From assembly GCA_965207985.1 (NCBI GenBank), contig CBDBND010000035.1, positions 682,001 through 746,000 of the forward strand: a stretch of DNA of 64,000 nucleotides. The letters are read 5' to 3'. Positions within the stretch are counted from its first letter, which is position 1, and every line of letters starts with the position of its first letter. The notes under the pieces are model-generated. The model saw nothing but the letters and a program-made list of their open reading frames with translations. It was not told where the DNA came from and did not search any database. The stretch comes from CBDBND01 sp965207985 (GTDB taxonomy: Bacteria > Pseudomonadota > Alphaproteobacteria > Rhodospirillales > Rhodospirillaceae). The position numbers were made by a program, and so were the translations under genes. Positions 45,964 to 54,233 of this stretch are shown here, in pieces.

Positions 45964-46383
45964 TCAGCGTCCGCGACCGGCAAACGTGTAGAAGATCAAC
46001 AACAAGGTCGATGACACGGTCACCAGCACGCCCGCTTCAATCAACAAAATTCCTAAATGTTGGCCGTGAGCGGGATCATGGGAGTCGAGCATGTTGTAAT
46101 CGAGGTAATTTCCGCCGAGCAGCCACGTCACCACACCCACGCCAGCGAAAATGATAATGCCCAGCGGGACCATGATTTCTAAAAGAACGGGAGGCACTAT
46201 CCTCTGGGCTGCCCGCAGTCCAAAAATAAGCGCGTAAAGCACGAATGCAGCAGCGACGACAACGCCCGCTTGGAAACCGCCTCCGGGCCCAAAGTCGCCA
46301 TGAAACTGCACGTAGAGGGCAAAGAGCAGTAGGAAGGGAATAAGGAGTTTAGAAACCACGCGCAAAACGAGATGCCGCCTCAT
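45964..46383 (-). CDS. mrpB: Mrp-type antiporter subunit B (MnhB domain)
   Basis: 139 aa, four helices, with the MnhB signature HGDFGPGGGFQAGVVVAAAFVLYALIFG after the first helix, and a later LGILLIEAGVLVTVSSTLLLIFYTFAGRGR. ATG 46383 overlaps the stop of the upstream DUF4040-type gene by 4 nt, so the two are translationally coupled. Confidence 0.93.
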   Translation of the reverse strand: MRRHLVLRVVSKLLIPFLLLFALYVQFHGDFGPGGGFQAGVVVAAAFVLYALIFGLRAAQRIVPPVLLEIMVPLGIIIFAGVGVVTWLLGGNYLDYNMLDSHDPAHGQHLGILLIEAGVLVTVSSTLLLIFYTFAGRGR

Positions 46384-46943
46384 GACTGGTTACCCTCCTC
46401 GCTTGCCTTGTTCTCCTCTCTCCGGCGGCGCCCTTTCAGCAGCATGAGAACACCGATACCTGCTGTGTAAATCACAGTCGCCTCTCCCAATGTGTCATAA
46501 CCTCGATAGCTCGCTAGAACGGATGTCACGACATTGGGAACGGTCGTTTCGGGGATGGATCTTTCAAGGTATTCCGGACCCACGTGGCTATGAACTGGTG
46601 TGTTGGCCTGGCCATAGTCAGGCAAACCCCATGTGCCATATACCAACGCACCACCAACGAGCAGCGAGAGAATCAAAGGCAGCACATTTGAATGGCGCGC
46701 GGGCGCCTCATCAGTCGCAGTTAGATGAAGCGCAGATAACAGGAGCACCGTTGACACACCAGCACCGACAGCGGCTTCCGTCATCCCGACGTCGACGGCA
46801 TCCATAGCAATGAGCAATGTCGCCATGAGAAAACTGTAGGCGCCGCCGAGAATGACCACCGCAAACAAGTTGCGCGCTCCAATGACTCCAAATGTCACCG
46901 CGGCAAGAAACAGAAGAAGACAGAGGTTGATAAAAAATTCCAC
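46380..46943 (-). CDS. MrpA C-terminal-type subunit (DUF4040 plus MbhE-like helices)
   Basis: 187 aa. The first three helices (FFINLCLLLFLAAVTFGVIGARNLFAVVILGGAYSFLMATLLIAMDAVDVGMTEAAVGAGVSTVLLLSALHLT) match the DUF4040/MbhD unit, and the rest (SVLASYRGYDTLGEATVIYTAGIGVLMLLKGRRR) matches MbhE or the C-terminal end of MrpA. The large N-terminal antiporter part of MrpA is missing from the operon; the extra D-type subunits presumably replace it, as in archaeal Mbh-type arrangements. Confidence 0.88.
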   Translation of the reverse strand: MEFFINLCLLLFLAAVTFGVIGARNLFAVVILGGAYSFLMATLLIAMDAVDVGMTEAAVGAGVSTVLLLSALHLTATDEAPARHSNVLPLILSLLVGGALVYGTWGLPDYGQANTPVHSHVGPEYLERSIPETTVPNVVTSVLASYRGYDTLGEATVIYTAGIGVLMLLKGRRRREENKASEEGNQS

Positions 46944-46946
46944 GTC

Positions 46947-47273
46947 TTAGTGCCTTTCGCCTGTCCGGTCTTCCGATAGGATTGGCTTGACGTCCCGATG
47001 ACGCATGGCACGAGCGATGGCATGACCGGCGACTGGACTGGTAAAAAACACCAGGACGAGAACGATTCCCAAACGCGCTGTGGTCAATGTCCACCCTGAT
47101 TGCACCATCAAACCGATGAGGATCATGCCTACTCCAAGCGTGTCCACAACACTGGCTGCGTGGAGACGCGTGAAAGCGTCCGGCATGCGAAGTAATCCAA
47201 GAGCACCAGCAACACAGAAAAAACCGCCGCCAGCGAGCAGGAGCCAACTTATGAGGTCGATGGCAAAGTCCAT
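46947..47273 (-). CDS. mrpG: Mrp-type antiporter subunit G
   Basis: 108 aa, three helices, with the MnhG signature GGGFFCVAGALGLLRMPDAFTRLHAASVVDTLGVGMILIGLMVQSG and VLVFFTSPVAGHAIARAMRH. It begins 1 bp after the mrpF stop and ends 3 bp before the DUF4040-type gene. Confidence 0.94.
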   Translation of the reverse strand: MDFAIDLISWLLLAGGGFFCVAGALGLLRMPDAFTRLHAASVVDTLGVGMILIGLMVQSGWTLTTARLGIVLVLVFFTSPVAGHAIARAMRHRDVKPILSEDRTGERH

Positions 47274-47274
47274 G

Positions 47275-47556
47275 TTAATGCCCCGCCTCTTCTTCGTCTG
47301 ATCCCAGATCGCCGTATCTAAAGAATTTTAGAATGGCGATGGTGCCAATGACGTTAAGTAACGCGTAGATGATTGCCAGATCGATAAATTCAGGCCGTCC
47401 GAAGACGTATCCCATGACTGCCAACAATAAGACAGAAAGGGTGCCTACGGTGTTCCCTGCGATAACCCGGTCAAAGATGGTGGGTCCACGTAAAATGCGC
47501 ACCAAGGTCAAGCCAAGAGCGAGTAAAACGGCCAGACATGCAACTGTGAACATCAT
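47275..47556 (-). CDS. mrpF: Mrp-type antiporter subunit F
   Basis: 93 aa, three helices, with the MrpF signature TLVRILRGPTIFDRVIAGNTVGTLSVLLLAVMGYVFGRPEFIDLAIIYALLNVIGTIAILKFFRYGDLG. It overlaps mrpE by 4 nt (ATGA type). Confidence 0.94.
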   Translation of the reverse strand: MMFTVACLAVLLALGLTLVRILRGPTIFDRVIAGNTVGTLSVLLLAVMGYVFGRPEFIDLAIIYALLNVIGTIAILKFFRYGDLGSDEEEAGH

Positions 47557-48029
47557 GCGGAACCCTCGAACTTTGTAACCCGGCGGTCCATTTCACCAGC
47601 TTCAAGGTCGATCGCGTTTTCCCGCGTAATGGCATGAACGATAATATCGTCGTTCTCTATATCGACGGAGATTGTTCCAGGTGTCAGCGTAATGGAATTG
47701 GCATAGGTCACGCGGGCAACATCTGTCTGTTGCGACATCTTGACGCGAGTCATGGTGGGGCTAACGGGTAAAGAAGGATTCAGGATAATCCGGGTCACGT
47801 TAATAGCGGATTGAATGATTTGAACCACAAGCCACGGCCAATAGGTCAGCGCGGACGGTGCCAAATGGATCGGATGACCTTCGCGGTCAGCGACGTCCAT
47901 CTTATGCGCCAAGATCGCAACTAAAATGGAACTGATCACACCCGCGGTAATGAGAAATTGGGTGTAATGGCCTGACAAGGTCAGCCAAAAGATCAGCAAT
48001 ATGATTGCCGCACTTACTATATGCCCCAT
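47553..48029 (-). CDS. mrpE: Mrp-type antiporter subunit E
   Basis: 158 aa with the MNHE signature: two or three N-terminal helices, then YWPWLVVQIIQSAINVTRIILNPSLPVSPTMTRV and VTYANSITLTPGTISVDIENDDIIVHAITRENA. It is the first gene of the operon; the 194 bp upstream (48030-48223) must hold the promoter, in which I could not pick out a regulator site. Confidence 0.93.
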   Translation of the reverse strand: MGHIVSAAIILLIFWLTLSGHYTQFLITAGVISSILVAILAHKMDVADREGHPIHLAPSALTYWPWLVVQIIQSAINVTRIILNPSLPVSPTMTRVKMSQQTDVARVTYANSITLTPGTISVDIENDDIIVHAITRENAIDLEAGEMDRRVTKFEGSA

Positions 48030-48223
48030 CGGACGCTTATTCCCCTGTTATCCACTGCACCCGATGCCAGCAATGGTGGCTCACCCCAGAGCCGAAACGT
48101 TTCGCTTTACCCACTGCCGTGACAATTGGGGCCCCTACAGGCAACTCTATAAAATTATTGGATTTTCTGTAACAGCGGGGGCTCAGCAAGGCAACGAAAA
48201 TCAGTTCGATCCGCTATCAATCC

Positions 48224-48796
48224 CTAGTCGATTCGTCGCGGAGACCATTGGTTAACGGCAACCGGTTTGCCCGTGTGGGAGCGCATGAGCTTGGGCCTTA
48301 AGACCTTATCCGTACTGGGGGCGTCGCTCGATTCCATCGCTTTGCGCTGATCTCGCGTCGTACTGCTGAGAGTCTTAACGTAAAAGGTGACCATGGCATC
48401 GAAGGAAATCTCCGTTCCCTCTCCATTTTCAACTGCTTGGGCTACGGGCGGATGGTTTTTAAGGGCTGAATTCAACCGTTCTACGGATTTTGATCCGAAC
48501 TGACGCCACACACTATCGAGTACATGTGCCGCATCTTCCTGGGGTTGAACTGTGTCAACCATCGGGCGGCCACGTTCCATTGCCTTGAACAAGGTTGGCT
48601 CAATTGGACCTTCGGGACCCGCAATGAAAGCGGCAGGCATCAATTTCGCGCCATGTTTGGCCGACGCATAATAAGCCTGAGCGAGAAATAGGAGGCGATG
48701 CAGCTTTTGAGGCTGTAGGTATTCCCCGTCGTCGAGCGCGCGGTCGAGAAACCAGAACGCGACGTCAAAGCAGGAATCGACAGCCGGTTTGTGCAT
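48224..48796 (-). CDS. Panacea/SocA-type (DUF4065) domain protein
   Basis: ATG 48796 gives MHKPAVDSCFDVAFWFLDRALDDGEYLQPQKLHRLLFLAQAYYAS, the N-terminal signature of the Panacea (GepA/SocA) domain. AAFIAGPEGPIEPTLFKAM and a helical tail follow. Members often act as antitoxins or proteolytic adaptors (Caulobacter SocA) or as phage-linked proteins. No small toxin frame is adjacent, so the role is open. The gene is divergent from the ydbH-like gene with a gap of 66 bp. Confidence 0.75.
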   Translation of the reverse strand: MHKPAVDSCFDVAFWFLDRALDDGEYLQPQKLHRLLFLAQAYYASAKHGAKLMPAAFIAGPEGPIEPTLFKAMERGRPMVDTVQPQEDAAHVLDSVWRQFGSKSVERLNSALKNHPPVAQAVENGEGTEISFDAMVTFYVKTLSSTTRDQRKAMESSDAPSTDKVLRPKLMRSHTGKPVAVNQWSPRRID

Positions 48797-48862
48797 CCAT
48801 ACACTCCAACGCAGTTTACCCACGGCAGCACTACTGCAGAGCACATTACACTACCTTTGGCT

Positions 48863-51660
48863 ATGGCTCGCTATCAACCTCATCACAGAAGGTCAAATCG
48901 GGGAATAAGAATTCTCTTGTGGACCGTGGTGGCAATCATCTCCGTTGGTTTTGTAGGTGTTATTTTTCGCGCACCGCTTCTTGAGACAGCCTTAAGAACG
49001 GCACTTGTTGCTCAAGGGCTAGGACCGGTCGAAATTGATCTCACGGACGGCACTTGTTGCTCAAGGGCTAGGACCGGTCGAAATTGATCTCACGGAATTC
49101 GGGCATTCGTATAGAAAATATTTCTCTTGCGGATAACCGCGTTGAGATTGCACAGGTCGACGTCAACTACACGGTCGATTTGCTGCGCCAGGGACAAATT
49201 GAAACCCTTACGGTGTCTGATACTCAAGTTCGAGGCGAATGGGATGAGAACGGACTATCATTCGGTCCTCTCGATCGTGTCTTCGGACGTGACGACGCTC
49301 CGGTGCAAGATACACTACCAACCGAACCTGTGATGGATGAAACCACGTCTTCGGAAAGTGATAACGCTGTCTTCCCCATCAGTAGTATTCAGATCCAAAA
49401 CGCAGATCTGATACTGAACCATCAAAACGGCGTCGTCCGCATGACTGCCGACGTAAACCTAGATGCTTCGGATGATGGCCTTGCCACAAATGCAAGTCTG
49501 CAATTGAGTGGCCCTGACCTGTCTGGCGAACTGCGCTGGACGGGCTTCTTGAACCAATCCGATCCTCTGTCTTCCGATGGATCTGGTGGCGTTCGCTTGC
49601 AGACTGAGTCCTTTGTCATTCCAGGCAATCCTCAGGACATCGATATTGATGTTGAAGTTGGATTTCAGGCTTCGCCAGAAGGCATCATAGTCAACCTCGA
49701 AAGAGACATAAAAATCGTCGCACCACTCCCGGCTTTTGGAGCGCTAGAAACGAATTCGTCGGGTGCCGACGCAACGTTCAGCCTGACAACGGCGTCGGAC
49801 CAAGGCGAAGGAACGTTAATAGCCGTACAAAGAAACGAAGATGGACTGCAAACAAGGACTGATATTGCCGTTCAGTGGGACAGCCCAGTGGGCAGTGGAT
49901 CGCTCGATGTTGTGGGATCGATCGACCTCGATCAAGACAATCTGCCACAGGATTTCCTGTTCGAGACCCTGTCACTTTCCGTAGTGGACTTTCCCAGTCC
50001 TTTTGGGGTGGTCTCGGGCATGATCGTGGGTGATGGCCTTCACGGCCCTATCGCGGTCGCGGAAGGTCCCATCCTTATTGACGGCCTGATTCGTGACGGA
50101 CGTTACAACGAATTGACATTCGATCAATTGACGTTGAAGTCAGAAGCTACTTTTCGCCTCGACGGTCTGTCTCTTGCCTTTGATTTAACCGACGTGTCGC
50201 TTCAGTTAGATAACGGCGCCTACGGCGAAAAGATCACATGGGATGAGCCGGTGCGCGTAGAACTCGCACCTGAGTCCAACCCTGCTCAGGCAGTCACGAC
50301 TGCATTTGGCTCGGATGGAAGTGCTACCCTGACTTTCGATACGGGTTTGAACATACAGAGTGGCCGGATAGTGATTGACCGTGACGGCGAAGCGTACCCG
50401 ATCTCAATCAGCAGTCCAGATACGGCCGTGAGAGGTTTTTGGGTGCCTGGTGAGCCGGGAATCGATATCGAAGTTGAAACAAACCGGACCACCGTAACGG
50501 CGGATTTTATGCGCCTGTCCAACTTAGCGCTCAAAGGGTCAGGCACGACGAATGATTTCGGTGGCGGCTTATCCAGCCGCGTTGCCTTGGACCTGTCGGG
50601 TGGGGCAATCAGAAACGGATTGCCGATGACGGCAAACTTTCATTGGCGTGACGAGCAGCTTGACACCAACGGTACGGTCTCGACCAGTGCCGGACAGACA
50701 TTGGTCTCCTACCAAGCGACTTACAGACCTGCAACCAGCGACGGAAATGTGGACGCAGAAGTGGGGCCGTTGGCATTCGGTGGATCAAATATCAGCACCT
50801 CCGATATTTATCCTCTTGGTTTGCCGTTCACGCCCATCGCCGGAGAATTCGCAGCGAACATTTCTCTCCCCCTCGGTAACGCACCATCGGCCAATAACGG
50901 TAACGTTTTCGTCCGTAATCTCGAATTGGAGACGGGTGCACTGCGGATCACACAACTTAATACCGCATTGGCACTTGATAGCGTTTGGCCTCTTGCAATT
51001 AAGGACCCTCAAACAGTGGCTATCGGATTGGTTCAAGCAGGCGTGCCCGTAACCAACGTTGTCGCTCAATTTTCACTGGACGAAACGAATACCCTTCACC
51101 TTGCAAACCTCGCCATGGATTTCGCCGGTGGCCAGGTCATTGGCGATCCGTCAGCCATCGACCTTAATGCCCCACAACGAACCATCCCGCTGCAGGTGAA
51201 CGACGTAAAACTTCCTGCCCTCGCCGAATTGAGCGGGCTAAAAGGCTTACAGGCGGACGGACAATTGTCCGGCGTTTTACCGCTCGTGCTGTCGCAGGGC
51301 GACGCCGTGATTTCTCAAGGATCCCTGACAACATCCGGGCCCGGCCGTATCCGGTATGTGTCAGAACAACAGGCAGCTCAGGGTGCCCAGGCGTCCGGCG
51401 GCCTCGCGCTGGCTTTTCAGGCTTTGGAAGACTTTCGATACGATTCCCTTACGCTGACGGTCTCGGGCTCCGTCATGAATGAACTGGCGGTTGGGATTGC
51501 CATTAAGGGGCGGAATCCTAGTCTTTATGACGGCTATCCCATTGAGTTCAATCTCAACGTGGAAGGCGAATTGGCGAATGTGGTCCGTGGCAGTCTTGCT
51601 GGATACAGAGTCCCCGAATCCATTCGGCAACAGCTCATGGCGTTTCCCTCTGCACATTAA
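48863..51660 (+). pseudogene. ydbH: YdbH-like AsmA-superfamily lipid-bridge protein, frame broken by a 49-bp tandem duplication
   Basis: The N-terminus (MARYQPHHRRSNRGIRILLW...VGFVGVIFRAPLLETALRTALVAQGLG) is one frame. The remaining 850 residues are another, starting around 49075 with GIRIENISLADNRVEIAQVDVNYTVDLLRQG. The long beta-rich body and the ending LEDFRYDSLTLTVSGSV...IKGRNPSLYDGYPIEFNLNVEGELANVVRGSLAGY match YdbH, an envelope-spanning AsmA-like protein implicated in phospholipid transport. An exact 49-bp repeat at 48999-49096 separates the frames; removing one copy still leaves the frames unmatched, so bases were also lost. ynbE- and ydbL-like genes follow. Confidence 0.8.
48999..49096. 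repeat. Exact 49-bp tandem direct repeat
   Basis: Units 48999-49047 and 49048-49096 are identical, each starting CGGCACTTGTTGCTC and ending GATCTCACGGA. They lie inside the ydbH-like gene and shift its frame. No IS end or hairpin is visible at the junction. Confidence 0.97.
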
Positions 51661-51777
51661 ATTGACTAACATTGGCCTAGAAAACGCCTTAATCAGCAGG
51701 GCTTAATATCAAGTCTGGTCGTCGGATTGAGACGCAAGACTTGCCTTGAATGGCTGCAATAGATTGGAGTGGATTGA

Positions 51778-52020
51778 ATGACAAGACGGGTTTCTGACGT
51801 CCAAAAACTACAATCTGGTGCCCCTGTTCGCGTCTTTGTTCGGGGAGCGGCGTTGCTGGTCAGCGCTCTGGCGATTATCGGTTGTTCTCCCACGGTCAAA
51901 GTGGAAGCGCCGGATAAACCCATTGTCATTAATCTCAATGTCAAAATTGAACAGGAGGTCCGTATCCGCGTGGAAAGGGAAATCGAGGACCTTCTCGCGG
52001 AAAGCCCGGACATTTTCTAG
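51778..52020 (+). CDS. ynbE: YnbE-like lipoprotein
   Basis: 80 aa with a lipobox-type start (VRGAALLVSALAIIGCSPTVKVEAPDKPIVINLNVKIEQEVRIRVE). The segment after the Cys is the YnbE signature. In E. coli YnbE is an outer-membrane lipoprotein that polymerises with YdbH to form an intermembrane bridge. It lies 117 bp after the ydbH-like gene and directly before ydbL, the same order as in E. coli. The predicted lipidated Cys is preceded by Ile-Ile-Gly. Confidence 0.87.
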   Translation: MTRRVSDVQKLQSGAPVRVFVRGAALLVSALAIIGCSPTVKVEAPDKPIVINLNVKIEQEVRIRVEREIEDLLAESPDIF

Positions 52021-52046
52021 GCATGAGTATCTGGCGGAGCAAATCC

Positions 52047-52409
52047 ATGACGGAACATAAAGCAGTAGCGGAGAGGTTTATTGGTTCTCTCAGAAGCCTT
52101 GTTTTCTTGGCTATTTTGATGGTCGCGACCTCAGCGTCCGCCCTCACCCTCAATGAAGCGCGATCTCAAGGTCTCATCGGAGAACGGCCCGATGGTTTGA
52201 TCGGCGCCGTGTCGGCAAGCGCGGCATCGGATGTGGTCGCCCTGGTCTCGGAGATCAACGCGGCGCGTCTGCGGCAATATCAAAGCCTCTCGCAAAGGGA
52301 TGGCGCCCCGTTGCAAGCGGTACAAGCCATCGCCGGTGAAAAACTCACCGCAACCGCCCGTCAGAACGGCTGGTATGTCATGGATTCTTCTGGACGGTGG
52401 AGCCGGTAG
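52047..52409 (+). CDS. ydbL: YdbL-like DUF1318 periplasmic protein
   Basis: ATG 52047 has GGAG upstream and gives a signal peptide ending ATSASA; ATG 52023 is the alternative. The mature part LTLNEARSQGLIGERPDGLIGAV...VVALVSEINAARLRQYQSLSQRDGAPLQAVQAIAGEKL is the DUF1318 signature. YdbL is proposed to control YdbH-YnbE bridge assembly from the periplasm. With the ydbH gene broken, ynbE and ydbL may be left without a partner. Confidence 0.9.
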   Translation: MTEHKAVAERFIGSLRSLVFLAILMVATSASALTLNEARSQGLIGERPDGLIGAVSASAASDVVALVSEINAARLRQYQSLSQRDGAPLQAVQAIAGEKLTATARQNGWYVMDSSGRWSR

Positions 52410-52427
52410 GACGGCTTTAAAGCCGGC

Positions 52428-52832
52428 TTATGTCCGGGCCAGTCCCAAAGTTGTGGAAACTTCAGGTGTTCCTGCGAGTGATTGATTGAACTCGTAAATC
52501 CTAATTTGCTTTTCAGCTTCAGGCGCAGGCTTTGCCGCCGGCAATGAGGCTTGCGCTTGCGCCTGCATAATAGTTGTTCCCACTTCGCGGGTGACAAATA
52601 TGCCGCCAAACTGAACCGGGATGTGCCGCTGTTTAAATCCGCTGGGCTGTTCCTGACCGTGTATATCCTGCCATCGTTCATCGTATCGAATGGCCTGGTC
52701 ACCAGGCTGGGCCCCAAGTGAATTCTCAAGCGGATCCACATAGGTGAACGACGTCGCGTTGCCGACGCGCGCTTGCGCAACCCGCGCTGTGGCAGGTGCC
52801 AAAGTAGTTGAAGCGACTAAGGCCGTGCTCAT
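52428..52832 (-). CDS. Hypothetical protein (134 aa)
   Basis: Not recognised. It begins MSTALVASTTLAPATARVAQ without a hydrophobic core long enough for a signal peptide. A short hydrophilic middle (NSLGAQPGDQAIRYDERWQD) and a Gln/Ala-rich stretch (IMQAQAQASLPAAKPAPEAE) follow. It is convergent with ydbL (18-bp gap). The composition suggests a soluble, partly disordered protein, possibly flagellar or secreted, but nothing proves it. Confidence 0.45.
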   Translation of the reverse strand: MSTALVASTTLAPATARVAQARVGNATSFTYVDPLENSLGAQPGDQAIRYDERWQDIHGQEQPSGFKQRHIPVQFGGIFVTREVGTTIMQAQAQASLPAAKPAPEAEKQIRIYEFNQSLAGTPEVSTTLGLART

Positions 52833-53116
52833 GACCTCTTACCTATGTGGCGCAGAAACAAATTTTTTATGTACTTTTCTACAACTCTCATTATCTGATG
52901 GGTGTGGTCAAAAGTCAATGTAACCCTAGGTTTTCTGCCTCCTTTAGCACGAAAGACCTACGTGACAACGACGATCCGGCTGTTCAGATCAGGAAACTTA
53001 TGCTCTTTTTACGTGTATAGGATTAACAATTCCTTGGGACTGAACCGGACCAAAGCTTGGTTGTGCCTGTTCTTATCCCTTGCTCCCGCACAAAAAACAC
53101 ACAAATCCTGGTATTT
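52833..53116. other. Intergenic region without recognised feature
   Basis: 284 bp, AT-rich, between the hypothetical gene and the 3' end of an IS-cut membrane peptide gene. No coding frame, RNA gene or repeat was recognised. Confidence 0.45.
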
Positions 53117-53196
53117 TTATGATTGCAGGGCGTAGACGACGATGGCCCAAAGGTAAATCACGCCGAGCAGCCCCAACAGAGCAAGGGAATCCTTAA

Positions 53197-54127
53197 GAGT
53201 CTGGCCGGAAAAGAATCGTTTATTTTCATAACCTTGCTAGTCTACGGATGAAGACTTGGATGCTGGCGATCAGGAGCCAGGCAAGGGCGCTCTCGACGGT
53301 CGCCTTGAAGTCCTTCGCAAGGCGGCGGCTGCGCCCGAACCATGCGAAGGTGCGTTCGACCACCCAACGGCGCGGCAGCGCAACGAAGCCGTCCGCCTTG
53401 TCGTTGCGCCTGACGATCTCCAGCGCCCAGTCGCCGATCTTCTTCAGCGCCCCGGCCAGCTTAGGGCCGGCGTAAGCGCCGTCGGCGAAGATATGGCCGA
53501 CCCCGGGAAACCACGCCCCCACCTCGGCGAGCAGCGACGGCGCACCGTCGCGATCCTGGATGTCAGCCTCGTGGACCACGGCACCGAGCAACCGCCCGCC
53601 AGTGTCCACCACGATATGGCGCTTGCGGCCCATCACCTTCTTACCCGCGTCAAACCCGCGCGGACCTCCGCTTTCCGTGGTCTTCACCGACTGGCTGTCG
53701 ATCACCCCGGCAGTCGCGGCAGCGGCCCGCCCCTCGGCCTCGCGGGTGCGCGCCAGAAGCGCCCGGTTGACCTCCTGCCACGTCCCGTCGTCGCGCCACT
53801 TGTAGAAATAGTACTGAACCGAGCTGCGCGGCGGAAACTCGCCGGGCAGCATGCGCCACTGGCAGCCGCTGCGGGCCATGTACAGGATCGCGGTCATCAC
53901 TTCCCGCATATCCGTCTTGCGCGGGCGGCCCAGAGCCCTTGCGGGCGGCATATGGGGTTCGATCACGCACCATTCGGTATCGCTCAGATCGCTTGCGTAG
54001 CGGTGCGCCTCGCGCTCATATTTCTCACGAGTGGCGTCAGTCCACATCTTGTTATCCTCCTTGCTGGCGAACACAACAAGGGAATCACAAGGGACTGATT
54101 CCACTCAATTCTTTTTCGGTCAGGCTC
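53197..54127 (-). mobile_element. IS5-family insertion sequence (931 bp) with TTAR flanks
   Basis: The ends GAGTCTGGCCGGAAAAGAAT (53197 on) and, on the minus strand, GAGCCTGACCGAAAAAGAAT (from 54127) are imperfect inverted repeats (three differences in 20). The flanks read TTAA at the left and TTAG at the right, the YTAR-type target of the IS5 group. It is distinct from the 846-bp element next door. It cut a short LexA-controlled gene. Confidence 0.9.
53226..54047 (-). CDS. IS5-family transposase (single frame, 273 aa)
   Basis: ATG 54047 with GGAGG upstream gives MWTDATREKYEREAHRYASDLSDTEW. DDE landmarks are GVIDSQSVKTTESGG, HIFADGAYAGPKL and RRWVVERTFAWFGRSRRLAKDFKATVESALAWL (the Y/V-R-E region). 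The gene is intact, so the element may be active. A longer start at 54104 lies before the ribosome-binding site and is rejected. Confidence 0.93.
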   Translation of the reverse strand: MWTDATREKYEREAHRYASDLSDTEWCVIEPHMPPARALGRPRKTDMREVMTAILYMARSGCQWRMLPGEFPPRSSVQYYFYKWRDDGTWQEVNRALLARTREAEGRAAAATAGVIDSQSVKTTESGGPRGFDAGKKVMGRKRHIVVDTGGRLLGAVVHEADIQDRDGAPSLLAEVGAWFPGVGHIFADGAYAGPKLAGALKKIGDWALEIVRRNDKADGFVALPRRWVVERTFAWFGRSRRLAKDFKATVESALAWLLIASIQVFIRRLARL

Positions 54128-54163
54128 TTAGATAGCGATTGGCGTCCATGACAGCCCCTCTAT

Positions 54164-54178
54164 GTTCATATTATGTTC
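54164..54178 (-). promoter_or_regulatory. LexA (SOS) box, proximal
   Basis: GTTCATATTATGTTC is an exact GTTC-N7-GTTC, the alphaproteobacterial LexA operator. It lies between the predicted transcription start and the ribosome-binding site of the short membrane peptide gene, 14 nt from its ATG. Confidence 0.85.
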
Positions 54179-54186
54179 TTTTTCAG

Positions 54187-54215
54187 AGTAGAACATTTAG
54201 TGAACATATTGTCAA
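54187..54215 (-). promoter_or_regulatory. Promoter of the short membrane peptide gene
   Basis: On the minus strand TTGACA (54215-54210) is a perfect -35 hexamer. It is followed by a 17-nt spacer and TCTACT (54192-54187), which matches the -10 consensus at four of six positions. The spacer contains the distal LexA box. Confidence 0.7.
54191..54205 (+). promoter_or_regulatory. LexA (SOS) box, distal, inside the promoter spacer
   Basis: GAACATTTAGTGAAC is an exact GAAC-N7-GAAC, the other-strand form of the alphaproteobacterial LexA box. It occupies the -35/-10 spacer, so bound LexA would block RNA polymerase. With the proximal box it makes a double operator, typical of genes that must stay silent until DNA damage. 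Confidence 0.85.
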
Positions 54216-54233
54216 GTGGCGCGGCGCAGATTA

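Larger units (their letters stand above)
53117..54149 (-). pseudogene. SOS-controlled short membrane peptide gene, split by an IS5-family element
   Basis: The 5' part starts at ATG 54149, 6 nt after AGAGGGG and 14 nt after a LexA box, and reads MDANRYL before running into the IS end at 54127. On the far side of the IS (53196 down to a TAA at 53117) one frame reads KDSLALLGLLGVIYLWAIVV followed by YALQS, a single membrane helix. Rejoined, the product would be about 31 residues. With a simple 4-bp target duplication the two halves are off by one base, so either a base was lost during insertion or the original sequence differed slightly. SOS-induced membrane peptides of this size (Caulobacter SidA, 29 aa) block cell division. 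No name is assigned. Confidence 0.6.

Noticed and set aside
53256..54098. Long frame antisense to the IS5-family transposase, and similar long antisense frames over other genes (for example 283-1203 minus, 31152-32162 minus, 32592-33542 minus)
   Set aside because: These are mirror frames produced by the codon bias of the true genes; none shows domains, signals or start sites.
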